A stretch of 40,990 nucleotides of DNA from JALUZX01 sp964561605 (GTDB lineage Bacteria; Planctomycetota; UBA1135; JALUZX01): the NCBI GenBank assembly GCA_964561605.1, contig CAZLQD010000034.1, forward strand, positions 1-40,990. The letters run 5' to 3'. The position numbers and the translations under genes were made by a program. The notes under the pieces were generated by a model, which saw nothing but the letters and a program-made list of their open reading frames with translations, searched no databases and was not told the DNA's origin. Positions within the stretch are counted from its first letter, which is position 1. Each line of letters opens with the position of its first letter. This document shows positions 18,201 through 25,417 of the stretch, one piece after another.

Positions 18201-18809
18201 CCGGGCGAGGCGCTCCACCGCCTCGTAGTCCAGTCGGCCCGTGGCCGGATTGACGCCGTAGGGGATCACGTGGAAGAACATGCCCGACCGGTTGGCCGGG
18301 CTCCCGTGGGTCAGGTGCCCTCCGTGGGTGAGGTTCAGTCCGAGAACCGTGTCCCCGGGCTTGAGGAAGGCGTTGTAGACGGCGTTGTTGGCCGCGGCCC
18401 CCGAAAGAGGCTGGACGTTGGCGAAGATCTTCTCGGCGGGCCACTCCTCCGTGGCGAAGAGGGCGGCAAGCCGCTTCTGGGCGAGGGTCTCGATGAAGTC
18501 GGCGTAGTCGCAACCCTTGTAATACCGGAGATCCGAATACCTCCGGTAGTAGGCCAGGTGCTTGGGATAGTCCAGGGGATCCCGGTTGGCTCCCTCGGTG
18601 AAGCGCCAGGAGGGATAGCCTTCGGCGTAGATGTTGGAGAAGTTCGACGAGAGGGCCTCCCGAACCGGGGCGGGGCAGACGCTCTCCGAGGCGATGAGGA
18701 TGATCTTCCGCTCCTGGCGCTCGTCCTCCAGGTCCAGGATCTCCTTGACCTGGGGATCGGCCTCCCCCAGGGAATCGACGATCAGGTAAGGGTGTCTCTT
18801 GCCGGTCAT
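15288..18809 (-). CDS. GlyA-GcvT fusion: serine hydroxymethyltransferase, GcvT-like spacer domain, aminomethyltransferase
   Basis: This single 1173-residue product has three parts. Residues 1 to about 470 are serine hydroxymethyltransferase, which moves serine's hydroxymethyl group to tetrahydrofolate: ILIASES (37-43), YAEGYPS (61-67), YYKGCDYADFIE (96-107), and the PLP lysine K269 in SFTTHKTLCGPRG. Residues about 510-690 resemble a worn GcvT/YgfZ N-terminal folate domain (TADVSRL, LILNKDLGLVDD, YLFLASPE, GLYGPEAREAL). Residues about 765-1173 are a complete GcvT T-protein: LVPFAGWEMPVVY, EEHQAVR, GLFDVAHMG, the catalytic-type Asp pair D857/D858, RTGYTGE, LGARDSTRTEAGFPLYGHE. GcvT makes methylene-THF from the aminomethyl arm of the glycine cleavage H-protein. 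The ATG at 18809 follows GGGAGC, and further upstream codons are not SHMT-like. No gcvH or gcvP is nearby. SHMT has an unusual insert of about 30 residues (68-95). Confidence 0.92.
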   Translation of the reverse strand: MTGKRHPYLIVDSLGEADPQVKEILDLEDERQERKIILIASESVCPAPVREALSSNFSNIYAEGYPSWRFTEGANRDPLDYPKHLAYYRRYSDLRYYKGCDYADFIETLAQKRLAALFATEEWPAEKIFANVQPLSGAAANNAVYNAFLKPGDTVLGLNLTHGGHLTHGSPANRSGMFFHVIPYGVNPATGRLDYEAVERLAREHKPKLIVAGASAYPWAIDWDRLRAAADEVGAVLLADIAHPAGLVAAGLFPNPVGKAHVVSFTTHKTLCGPRGAALLCTDPEIAARVNLGVFPGEQGGPHLNQIAAKAVSFALDARPEFKDLMARTVENAKAMAEAFREEGFGLVYGGTETHLFLIDLKSVKYPVDLGCCLKGELASRILDLAGIVVNKNTIPGDDNAAHPTALRFGTTWLTQRGFGPGEAAELARAVARLLKGAHPFQYMENSGYVGRAKVDLRLLEETRAKVAEILGKVDGRSGYPHFLDYPMESEREPEEGSIPAKGFALVEEDAAVLDVWSERAHYFAQSIGTADVSRLGEWESAHTLILNKDLGLVDDPEVIRLPGKVPGWRRYLFLASPERATALRTWFRAVSDGYVLFDEEVHRKVEGPVIVEDLTGEGPARGGEKWKCLGLYGPEAREALVRLGVDPPGAGRTIQAGRVLVAAPRFGEDRYLVFGPAGAVEEVRGSLKGKKGGPGTRAAWRKGTGLPAYSSGEKVDPAALARKFDGLVDPTKVYFVGQPRIEVKGKPLPERKWEQPDSPLRRTPLYEVHASLTKKSNLVPFAGWEMPVVYTSIQEEHQAVRKTCGLFDVAHMGVLQVRGEHAQRFLDALTTNYVAWLRDGQVHYSYVAAPDGSILDDILVYRRSWDRYMVVVNAANAEKVLAHFRDHATGRFLIDPDFPWKRPELPVEITNLKDPSAGEEMRVDLALQGPKAHEILLAATDNPAMVEELLRKARFEFVEGEFVAGIHVVLSRTGYTGEPNGVEFYVHPDRLVDLWNLLMEKGEPFGIKPAGLGARDSTRTEAGFPLYGHELAGPWEVTPIEAGYGVSVKFHKPFFAGRKALLENELHRTREIVRFEVPGARGKSLIRHGHPVVDGRGRYAGVVTSCCVVGDDQVGLALVQRKVAKVGAPLHFFALPASERRIPPAKRIDRLEPGDAVLLSQEGRIVERFLQL

Positions 18810-19046
18810 GGCCGCTCCCAAATGTGGTTTTCTTCTCCGGGTTCGCTTCTCCCCTCCAAATGGGGGGGAAGGTACAGGAATTGCATCGCCTTGGGAATGG
18901 CCGGGCCGCCGGGAGGCTCTCGAGGAGGGCCGGGAGGGAACCTCCCCACCCTCACCCACGCCGGGCGCCCTGGACGGTGAGGGGCTTCAACGAAGCTCCC
19001 TTTCCAGCGGAGCGCCCTTCCGGAAGGGGCCCGACAGGGGCCGGGG

Positions 19047-19721
19047 CTAATCCACCCTCCCCCGGCCTCCCAGGAAGTCGATCTTGTGAACAGGTTGGAC
19101 GACGGCGCTGGCGATGTTCCCCAGGTGGGCCGCCACCCGTTTCAGGTAACGAAGGAGAAGGACGTAGCACACGGCCTGGTTGGTGGAGAGATCCGACTTG
19201 GCCACCTCCTCCACCTTCTCGTCGCAGAGCTTGGCCAGCCGGTAGTCCTCCTCCATGACCCGGGAGGCGTGGTCCTTGGATGTCTCGAAGAAGGCCGCCC
19301 TGGTCTGGGGGAAGAGGACCTCCACGTCGCAGAAGAGGCGGGAGAAGAAGGTGCGCCAGTTCCCCGATAGGGGAGTCTCCATCAACTCGGCCACCTCCAC
19401 GAAGTTCTTGCAGTAGTCGCCGATCCGCTCGGCGTCCTTCACGACGGACATCATCACCAGGGTGGCCATGGTGTCCTCCTCGGGGTTGACCGAGAGGTGT
19501 TCCACCAGCCGCTTGCGGATCTTCCGCTCCGTCTTGTTCACCTTCACGTCGATGGAACGGATCTCCTCGCGGGCCGCCTCGATGTCCTTCTCCTCGAGGA
19601 AGAGTTTCTTCGAGGCGCGGAACATCCCTTCCCCCTGGAGAAGCATGGATTCGAAGTCCTGGAGGACCTGGTTCATGAAGGAACCGCCACGCCAGGCCTG
19701 GATCAAAGTTCGAAAAAGCAT
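19047..19721 (-). CDS. PhoU-like domain protein
   Basis: The 224-residue, all-helical product carries the two metal-binding PhoU helix motifs, KDAERIGDYCKNFVE (95-109) and RYLKRVAAHLGNIAS (191-205). PhoU domains restrain phosphate transporters. In many bacteria they form the C-terminal half of Na+/phosphate symporters. Here the domain is a separate gene beginning 17 bases after the stop of the symporter gene, with GGGAGAG before the ATG. It most likely works with that symporter at the membrane. The N-terminal helix (MLFRTLIQAWRGG) is amphipathic. The 237 bases between its stop region and the fusion gene start hold only a palindrome at 19015-19028 and no gene that I can support. Confidence 0.85.
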   Translation of the reverse strand: MLFRTLIQAWRGGSFMNQVLQDFESMLLQGEGMFRASKKLFLEEKDIEAAREEIRSIDVKVNKTERKIRKRLVEHLSVNPEEDTMATLVMMSVVKDAERIGDYCKNFVEVAELMETPLSGNWRTFFSRLFCDVEVLFPQTRAAFFETSKDHASRVMEEDYRLAKLCDEKVEEVAKSDLSTNQAVCYVLLLRYLKRVAAHLGNIASAVVQPVHKIDFLGGRGRVD

Positions 19722-19738
19722 GTTCTTCTCTCCCGGGT

Positions 19739-20842
19739 CTAACTGAGAAGCTCCTCGAGGAACAGGAGCAGGCCAGGAACCCCGAAAAACACGATCAACA
19801 CGTAGAAGATGGCCCATCTCTTCTTCTCCGCCGCGAAGGCCGCGAAGCTCCTCGCCAGCCAGAGCGTGGCCCTCCTCACCGGGGGGATGGGGAAGAGGAT
19901 CAGGATCCCCGAAATATTGAAGAAAAGATGCACCAGGGCGATCTGGAGCCCCGCCGGGGCGGCAAGGCTCGCCAGGAGGGCCGTCACGGTGGTTCCCACG
20001 TTGGCCCCCAGGGTGACCGGGTAGACCTGCTCCAGCGTAAGAAGTCCCGCGCCGGCCATTGGGACCAGGAGGGAGGTGGTGATGGAGCTGGACTGGACCA
20101 GGACCGTGACCACCAGGCCCACGATCATGGCCTGGACCCAGTTCCTCCCGATGAAAGTGGAGAAGAACCCCTCCAGCTTCGTGAGCATGACCTTGCGCAG
20201 GGATTTGACCAGGTAGATCAGGGCGAAGGCCACCAGGAGGATCCCCACGACGGCCGCCAGGATCCCCGAGACCTGGGCGGAAAGCCCGATCCCCTCCAGG
20301 CCGTGGACCAGGGCCTTGGCCGGGGGCTTGAGAAGGAGTTCCACCGGCCCGTGGATCTTGTGGGCCTGGGCGCCCTGGGCCCCGAGGAGCCCCGCCGCCC
20401 AGCCCGACAGGTGCCTGAGGTAGCCCGTGGTCAACTCCAGGGGAAGGAGGATGCCAACGGCGGCCAGGTTGAAATAGTCGTGCACCGTCGCCGCGGCGAA
20501 GCACCGGCGGAACTCCTCCTTGCGGCCGATGCTTCCCAGGGCCACCAGCAGATTGGTGATGGTCGTCCCGATGTTGGCCCCCATCACGATGGGAATGGCC
20601 AAAGGGACGGAAAGGGTCCCCGAGGCCACCATCCCCACGACGATGGAGGTCGTCGTGGAAGAGGACTGGATGATGCTCGTCGCCAGGACCCCGATCATCA
20701 AGGCCACGATGGGATTGGACGTGGCCGACATGAGTTGCATGGCGAAAGGTTTCCCCAGGGCCTTGAAGCCCGTCCCCATGCAGGTGATCCCCTCCAGGAA
20801 GAAGAGCAGGAGGAGGAGGATCCAGGGCACCTGGATCCACAT
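19739..20842 (-). CDS. Na+/phosphate cotransporter (NptA/SLC34 type)
   Basis: The 367-residue inner-membrane protein has two inverted Na/Pi cotransporter repeats (PF02690), each with the QSSS motif: QSSSTTTS (59-66) and QSSSITTS (250-257). Each is followed by a matching GANIGTT/GANVGTT block (88-94 and 279-285). The duplicated QSSS hairpins form the substrate site of SLC34-type sodium-phosphate symporters. The chosen ATG at 20842 gives a natural start just before helix 1 but has no strong ribosome binding site. Upstream in-frame codons to a TTG at 21031 encode Pro/Gly-rich sequence not typical of the family. The PhoU-like partner follows 17 bases downstream. Phosphate uptake is the likely role. 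Confidence 0.87.
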   Translation of the reverse strand: MWIQVPWILLLLLFFLEGITCMGTGFKALGKPFAMQLMSATSNPIVALMIGVLATSIIQSSSTTTSIVVGMVASGTLSVPLAIPIVMGANIGTTITNLLVALGSIGRKEEFRRCFAAATVHDYFNLAAVGILLPLELTTGYLRHLSGWAAGLLGAQGAQAHKIHGPVELLLKPPAKALVHGLEGIGLSAQVSGILAAVVGILLVAFALIYLVKSLRKVMLTKLEGFFSTFIGRNWVQAMIVGLVVTVLVQSSSITTSLLVPMAGAGLLTLEQVYPVTLGANVGTTVTALLASLAAPAGLQIALVHLFFNISGILILFPIPPVRRATLWLARSFAAFAAEKKRWAIFYVLIVFFGVPGLLLFLEELLS

Positions 20843-21143
20843 GGATTCTTTGTGAGGACGGAACCAAGGAGGGCGCCCTCCCCCCTCGATCTTTCCCGGG
20901 GACCTGGAAGGCCCGGGAGGATCGGAAGTCCCGACTTCCAACTCGGGCCCGACGGCCAAGGACGGACCCGAACCATGGGAACGGACACCAGGCTTGGGCA
21001 AAGACAAGGCGGCACCCTCTATGGCAAACAAGCTCCCGTGGAGATCGCGAAAAGGACGGCGGAATCTTGCTACAGCCGTCCCGAGGGCTCAAGGGTTTTC
21101 ACCAAAGTTGTCGGCCCCCCGGGAAAATCCGCCCGAACCCGGC
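20843..21143. other. Intergenic region before the phosphate symporter
   Basis: This 301-base stretch separates the Rieske-like gene from the symporter on the same strand. I see no gene, no convincing PhoB-type repeat and no strong terminator. A promoter for the symporter should lie here, but I could not settle on one. Confidence 0.4.
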
Positions 21144-21452
21144 TCAACCCAGGTCGGCCAGGACCTGGTCCCCTTCCACCTTCACAGGGAAGTGCCGGAC
21201 CTGGCAATCCGGGACCATGGCGCACACGCCTTCCCGGACATCGAACTTCCAGCCGTGGAAGGGGCAAAGAAGGTCTCCCTCTTCGGAGACGACGGCCTTG
21301 CTGAGATCGGCCCCTTCGGGACAAAAATCCTGGAAGACGTAGAATTCGCCGTCCAGGTTGAAGACGACCAGGTCCATCTCCTCCACCCGGACCTTCCGGC
21401 CCGTCCCTTCCGGGACCTGGGAGACCTTGGCCACGGGAACGAATCTGCTCAT
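21144..21452 (-). CDS. Rieske-type [2Fe-2S] domain protein with an altered ligand site
   Basis: The 102-residue single-domain protein resembles NirD and biphenyl-dioxygenase-type Rieske ferredoxins: VAKVSQVPEG, FNLDGEFYVFQDFCPEGADLS, and LLCPFHGWKFDVREG. The usual cluster motif is C-x-H-x(15-17)-C-x2-H. Here it is C44-x-E46, 16 residues, C63-x2-H66, so the first histidine is a glutamate (codon GAA). The second half is intact. The protein may bind a cluster with Glu or water as fourth ligand, or bind none. The ATG at 21452 has AAGGAAGG close upstream, and a good sigma-70-like promoter sits at 21479-21507. It is divergent from the DUF1858 gene. Electron-carrier or sensing roles are both possible; no oxygenase or reductase partner is adjacent. 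Confidence 0.85.
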   Translation of the reverse strand: MSRFVPVAKVSQVPEGTGRKVRVEEMDLVVFNLDGEFYVFQDFCPEGADLSKAVVSEEGDLLCPFHGWKFDVREGVCAMVPDCQVRHFPVKVEGDQVLADLG

Positions 21453-21478
21453 AGGGTCCTTCCTTGCTGGAAAACCTG

Positions 21479-21507
21479 ATGATGGGACCCCCCTTTGAGC
21501 CTTTCAA
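21479..21507 (-). promoter_or_regulatory. Candidate sigma-70 promoter of the Rieske-like gene
   Basis: On the minus strand, TTGAAA (21502-21507), a 17-base spacer and CATCAT (21479-21484) match five and four of six consensus bases. The expected start leaves a leader of about 20 bases that contains the Shine-Dalgarno. Confidence 0.55.
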
Positions 21508-21613
21508 GGGAAGGGGCCAAGCCCGTCGGCCCCTCTCCCGGAAACCCATCCAGGGGGGAAAAGGAGAGCCCCATCGAAAAGCCGGAAGAAAAGAAACATG
21601 TTACCATCCTGCC

Positions 21614-21650
21614 CCGGCAGGGAGGGAGGAGGGCCGAATGGGCCTGCCGG
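21614..21650 (+). repeat. Stem-loop just upstream of the DUF1858 gene
   Basis: CCGGCAGG (21614-21621) pairs perfectly with CCTGCCGG (21643-21650). The inner part GGCC/GGCC can pair further. The hairpin ends four bases before the AAGGAGG ribosome binding site, so it would lie in the mRNA leader and could affect translation or stability. Confidence 0.4.
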
Positions 21651-21668
21651 ACCCAAGGAGGGAAGGCC

Positions 21669-21878
21669 ATGATCTCCCCTGACGACTACATCGAGGATCT
21701 CCTGGAGCGCTACCCCGGCATCAACGCCTTCCTCAGGGAGAGAGGAGTCGTCTGCATCCAGTGCGGGGAACCCGTCTGGGGAACCCTCCGGGAACAGGCC
21801 GAAGCCAAGGGCCTGGACGTGGAGGCCCTGGTGAAAGAGTTGAACCAGGCCTTCGGTGAGGAAGAGAAGGAAAGCTGA
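21669..21878 (+). CDS. DUF1858 domain protein
   Basis: The 69-residue product matches the DUF1858 family (ScdA_N-like), small helical domains with a conserved CxxC often found beside redox and hybrid-cluster proteins. Visible pieces are DDYIEDLLERYPGINAFL (5-22), the cysteines in GVVCIQCG and the following helix TLREQAEAKGLDVEALV. The two cysteines could form a disulfide or bind metal. The ATG at 21669 has AAGGAGG seven bases upstream, and a longer in-frame version upstream encodes basic, unstructured sequence and was rejected. It is divergent from the Rieske-like gene, a pairing that suggests a shared redox role. This is inference only. Confidence 0.82.
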   Translation: MISPDDYIEDLLERYPGINAFLRERGVVCIQCGEPVWGTLREQAEAKGLDVEALVKELNQAFGEEEKES

Positions 21879-22012
21879 GGCCATCTCCGTCCGTTCCCTG
21901 AAAAACGAGGACCGGCCCGGGCCTCCCTGGAATCCCACCTTTTCGAGTTCTTCCCGCCCCAGGTCCGGGCTTCACGGGCGGGCAGGCAGTCTTGGCCGAC
22001 CCGGAGTCGCCT

Positions 22013-23914
22013 ATGAGGAAGCCCGAGGCTGAGGACAGGGCCAGCTGGCTGGTGGAACGGGAGCTGGTCTCCAGCGTGGACTGGTTCATCAGGATCCGCT
22101 GGGCTCCCGCCCTGGCCTTGAGCCTCTTCCCTTGGCCGGCCTCCCTGGTTCCGGGGCTCTCCGTCCACCCCCTGCCCCTCTCTCTCTGCGGATTCGTCCT
22201 TCTCCTGGCCAACACGCTCCTCTTCTTTCTCCAGAAAAGGGTCAAGGCCAGGCCACGGGGCGAGGAGGGCTCCCGGCGGCAGGTCCAGATCGCCCGGTTC
22301 ATGATCCTCGCCCAAGTGGTGCTGGATTGGGTGGTCACCCTTACGGCCCTCCACTGGACGGGAGGCGTGGACAGTCCCCTCCTCCTCCTCTTCCTGGTCC
22401 ACGTGGTCCTGGCGGCGGTCCTCTACAAACCCTGGGAGGCCTGGACCCTGGCGGGCCTCTCGGTCCTTCTCGTGGCGGGCCTGGCCGTGGGACGTCACGT
22501 GGGGATCTTCGGCTGGCACCCCCTGGTCCCGGGGCTCCAGCCCGAACCCTTCCTCCAGGAAGCCCTGGTCCTGGGAGCCTACGCCCTGGTCACCTTCGCC
22601 ATCACCTGGCTCGCCACGGTCCTCTCCGCACGGGTGCGAAAACGGGAGAGGGTGATTCTCTCCCTGGGAGAGAACCTGGAAATGGCTTTCGCCCGGACCC
22701 AGGCTCTCTACTCCCTCGCCAGGGCGACCAGTTCCATCCTGGACCTGGACGAACTCCTGAACCTCCTCACCGAGAGGGTGGCCCACACCATCGGCTCCCG
22801 GGCCTGCATCATCCACCTGGTGGACCAGAAGACGGGAGACCTGAAATTCGCCGCCGGTTACGGAATCGACCCGGAAAAACCTTCGCCCGAGGTGGACCTC
22901 AAGGCCAGCGGCCTCGCCCGCCGGGTCCTCGCCGGGGAGAGTATTTTCCTGGACCACCTTCCCGAGAGCGAGGATTCCTGGGCCCGCAAGCTGGCCGCCC
23001 GGGGATGGTGTTCCCTGGCCGCCGCCCCGGCCCGGGGGAAAAAGGGAGTCACCGGGGTCATCTGGGCGCTCTGCCTCCAGTCCGCCCGGCTGGGACCGGA
23101 GGACGCATCCTTCCTGGAGGCCGCCGGCATCCACGCCGGGATCGCCATCGAGAACGCCCTGGCCTGGCGGGCCATGAGGGATCTGGACAAGGCCAAGAGC
23201 AGCTTCGTCCGCCTCGTGACCCACGAGCTCCGCTCCCCCATCGCCGTGGTCCTGAGCCTGCTCAGGACACTGACGGGCGGATATGCGGGGGAACTCCAGG
23301 AAAAACAGAAGGACCTCCTTCTCCGAGCCCAGAGCAGGGCGGAGTTCCTTTCCACCCTGGTGGACGACCTCCTGGCCCTGGCCGAGAGCAAGGCCCTCCC
23401 GGAGGTGAAGGGCCCCATGGAGAGGATGGACGCGGCGGCGGCCCTCCAGAAGATCCGGGAGCACTTCGAGATACCCGCCAAGGAGAAGGAGCAGGACTTC
23501 CAGGTCGGAATCGAAGGAGAGGGCCCCTTCCTCGTATGCGCCCCCCAGGGCTCCTTGGAGCGGATCCTGGAAAACCTGGTCTCCAACGCCGTCAAGTACA
23601 CCCCGAGGGGAGGGAAGATCCGGGTCCGCCTCTGGAAGGAGGAAGGAAGCGGAGACGTCCTGGTGGAAGTCGAGGACACGGGCATCGGGATCCCCAAGGA
23701 GTCCCTGGACAAGCTCGGGAGCGAGTTCTACCGGGCCCCCAACGCCAGGAGACTCGAGCCCTCCGGCACGGGTCTCGGCCTGGCCATCGTGAAGGACCTC
23801 CTGAGAGCGGTCCACGCCGAGCTCTCCGTCCGGAGCGAAGAAGGAAAGGGGACGGCCTTCACCATTCGCTTCCCCGCAAATCCAAGGGCGTCCTCCGGGG
23901 AGAAGACCTGCTGA
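22013..23914 (+). CDS. Membrane sensor histidine kinase with GAF domain
   Basis: The 633-residue product has an N-terminal membrane region of about five or six helices (about 30-205) and a GAF domain (about 225-385). The HisKA dimerisation helix carries the phospho-acceptor in VTHELRSPIAVV, and a full HATPase_c domain follows: LENLVSNAVKYTP (N box), VEDTGIGIP (G1), GTGLGLAIVKDLL (G2). All catalytic boxes are intact. The membrane part resembles the MASE-like multi-helix sensors rather than a periplasmic loop sensor, so the signal may be membrane-borne. The ATG at 22013 follows GGAG; a TTG at 21992 is weaker. No response regulator gene lies in the window, so it is an orphan kinase. Its stop is 87 bases from the convergent folC. 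Confidence 0.9.
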   Translation: MRKPEAEDRASWLVERELVSSVDWFIRIRWAPALALSLFPWPASLVPGLSVHPLPLSLCGFVLLLANTLLFFLQKRVKARPRGEEGSRRQVQIARFMILAQVVLDWVVTLTALHWTGGVDSPLLLLFLVHVVLAAVLYKPWEAWTLAGLSVLLVAGLAVGRHVGIFGWHPLVPGLQPEPFLQEALVLGAYALVTFAITWLATVLSARVRKRERVILSLGENLEMAFARTQALYSLARATSSILDLDELLNLLTERVAHTIGSRACIIHLVDQKTGDLKFAAGYGIDPEKPSPEVDLKASGLARRVLAGESIFLDHLPESEDSWARKLAARGWCSLAAAPARGKKGVTGVIWALCLQSARLGPEDASFLEAAGIHAGIAIENALAWRAMRDLDKAKSSFVRLVTHELRSPIAVVLSLLRTLTGGYAGELQEKQKDLLLRAQSRAEFLSTLVDDLLALAESKALPEVKGPMERMDAAAALQKIREHFEIPAKEKEQDFQVGIEGEGPFLVCAPQGSLERILENLVSNAVKYTPRGGKIRVRLWKEEGSGDVLVEVEDTGIGIPKESLDKLGSEFYRAPNARRLEPSGTGLGLAIVKDLLRAVHAELSVRSEEGKGTAFTIRFPANPRASSGEKTC

Positions 23915-23950
23915 CCCGTGAAGGATCGTGCCCCTCCGCCACGGGCGGTC

Positions 23951-23970
23951 GGGCCTGGAGAGGAAGGCCC
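23951..23970. terminator. Hairpin between the kinase gene and folC
   Basis: GGGCCT (23951-23956) pairs with AGGCCC (23965-23970) around an eight-base loop in the 86-bp gap between convergent genes. There is no T-tract on either side. Confidence 0.25.
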
Positions 23971-24000
23971 CTCCATCCCGGGTCCTCCTCTTTCCGGCCC

Positions 24001-25401
24001 TTACGCTCCCATCCCGCCCGAGTCCATCCCTCTCCGCCGGGAAGGGGGATTCCCGGGTCTTTCCAGGGCCTTCGCCGCAAGGGAGTGGAAGGCCCCGACC
24101 AGGTAGAAGGAGCCCGCCACGAGCCAGGGCTCCCGGCCGGAGAGAACGAGGCTCCGGCCCTCGGCGGCCCCTCCCTGGAGGACCCGGCCCGCCAGGCCCG
24201 CCGCCCTGGCCGCCTCCAGGAGGACTTCCGGAGCACGCCCCCGGGAGGAATCGACCTGGAGGCAGACCACTTCACCTGCCCCACCCTCCGCCAGGGCCGC
24301 CATCACCCCTGGAAGGTCCTTGTCCTTCCCCAGGGCCAGGAGGACCTTGGGCTTTCTCGAGAGGGGGAAGGCCCGGTTCCAGGCGGCCAGGAGGGCACGG
24401 AAGGCCAGGGGGGACTGGGCCCCGTCCAGCACCAGGGGGGGATCCAGGCGAACCACCTCGAACCTTCCCGGGGGAACCTCCAGAGAGACCTGGGGAAGCC
24501 CTTCCGGGCGGCGGGGAAGGCGGCCCGTCCTCTCGAGGAAGAGGTAGGCCGCCGCCGCCAGGGAGACATTCTGGTCCAGGAAGGGAGCCAGGCTCCGGAC
24601 CCTGAGCCGCCATTCGCCCTCCCCTCCCAGGAGGGAAGGGGAACGGAACCGGATCTCCCGGATCCCCGGGCCCCACTCCAGGCCATGGAAGAAGAAGTCC
24701 TTCCCCAGAAAGAAGGGTGAGGCCCCCCTGTGGCGGGCCAGGCCCAGGGCGACCGCTCCCGCCACGGAGCGGATCTCGGCACCTGAGATCAGGGTCCCTC
24801 CCGGAGCCAGGGCGGCCGTCTTCACCCGGGCCCTTTCCTCTTCACTCTCCCCCAGGACGTCCAAATGGTCCCGGTCCAGGCCTGTGAAGACGAGGAGATC
24901 GGCCCCAAGGGCGGTGGTGGAGTCGGTCTCCCCGCCACGGCCTGCCTCGAAGACGGCCAGGTCCACACCTTCCCGGGCGAAATGAAGGGCCGCCAGGGCC
25001 GTGACCAGGTCGAAGAACCCTGCTTCCCAGGCCCGGGGAAAGGAGAGGATCTCCTCCAGGAGGGAGGCCATCCGGGAGCCCGGGATCTCTCTTCCGTCCA
25101 CCCGGATCCGTTCGGTGAGGCGAACCAAGTGGGGAGAGGTGAAAAGCCCAACCTTCAGACCGCAGGCCCTCGAAAGCTGGGCCAGGAAGGAGGCCGTCGT
25201 TCCTTTTCCCCTGGAACCTACGACCTGGACCGAAAGGAACCGGTCCTGGGGCCTTCCTCCTTCCTCCAGGAGGGATGTGATCGGTTCCAGCCCTCTCCTG
25301 CGGGGCCTGGGAGGAAGGAGCCCCCCGTAGGAAGTGTTCCTGGCGAACCAGGCCTCCAGGTCGGCCAGGGTCTTCAAGCCCAGGTCCTTCCTCGAATTCA
25401 C
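24001..25401 (-). CDS. folC: Folylpolyglutamate / dihydrofolate synthase
   Basis: The 466-residue Mur-ligase-type ATP enzyme adds glutamate to dihydropteroate and folates. The P-loop is VVGSRGKGTTASFLAQL, close to the FolC consensus GTNGKGS. It is followed by the folate-loop block GLFTSPHLVRLTERIRVDG, FEAGRGGETDSTTA, GLDRDHLDVLG, and C-terminal LVLDGAQSP and LALGKDKDLPGV, all in family order. Length is normal for bacterial FolC. The GTG at 25401 is chosen because GGAGG lies six bases upstream and upstream codons fall inside the tRNA-Asp terminator. The gene sits directly behind tRNA-Asp on the same strand, with only 16 bases between the terminator T-tract and the start codon. The fused glyA-gcvT gene shares the folate pathway but is not adjacent. 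Confidence 0.9.
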   Translation of the reverse strand: MNSRKDLGLKTLADLEAWFARNTSYGGLLPPRPRRRGLEPITSLLEEGGRPQDRFLSVQVVGSRGKGTTASFLAQLSRACGLKVGLFTSPHLVRLTERIRVDGREIPGSRMASLLEEILSFPRAWEAGFFDLVTALAALHFAREGVDLAVFEAGRGGETDSTTALGADLLVFTGLDRDHLDVLGESEEERARVKTAALAPGGTLISGAEIRSVAGAVALGLARHRGASPFFLGKDFFFHGLEWGPGIREIRFRSPSLLGGEGEWRLRVRSLAPFLDQNVSLAAAAYLFLERTGRLPRRPEGLPQVSLEVPPGRFEVVRLDPPLVLDGAQSPLAFRALLAAWNRAFPLSRKPKVLLALGKDKDLPGVMAALAEGGAGEVVCLQVDSSRGRAPEVLLEAARAAGLAGRVLQGGAAEGRSLVLSGREPWLVAGSFYLVGAFHSLAAKALERPGNPPSRRRGMDSGGMGA

Positions 25402-25417
25402 CTCGAGCCTCCGGGGG

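Noticed and set aside
15051..18980. A 1309-codon open frame on the plus strand opposite the GlyA-GcvT fusion
   Set aside because: It is the antisense shadow of a high-GC gene. The translation is Gly/Val/His/Leu-rich without family motifs, whereas the minus strand encodes clear SHMT and GcvT.
18810..19046. Possible glycine riboswitch upstream of the GlyA-GcvT fusion
   Set aside because: I looked for the conserved glycine-aptamer core words on the minus strand and did not find them. Only an unrelated palindrome (19015-19028) is present.
21490..21509. FNR-like site TTTGAGCCTTTCAA near the Rieske-like promoter
   Set aside because: The half-sites lack the full TTGAT-N4-ATCAA pattern, and symmetry breaks after a few bases. 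The overlap with the -35 box explains the match.
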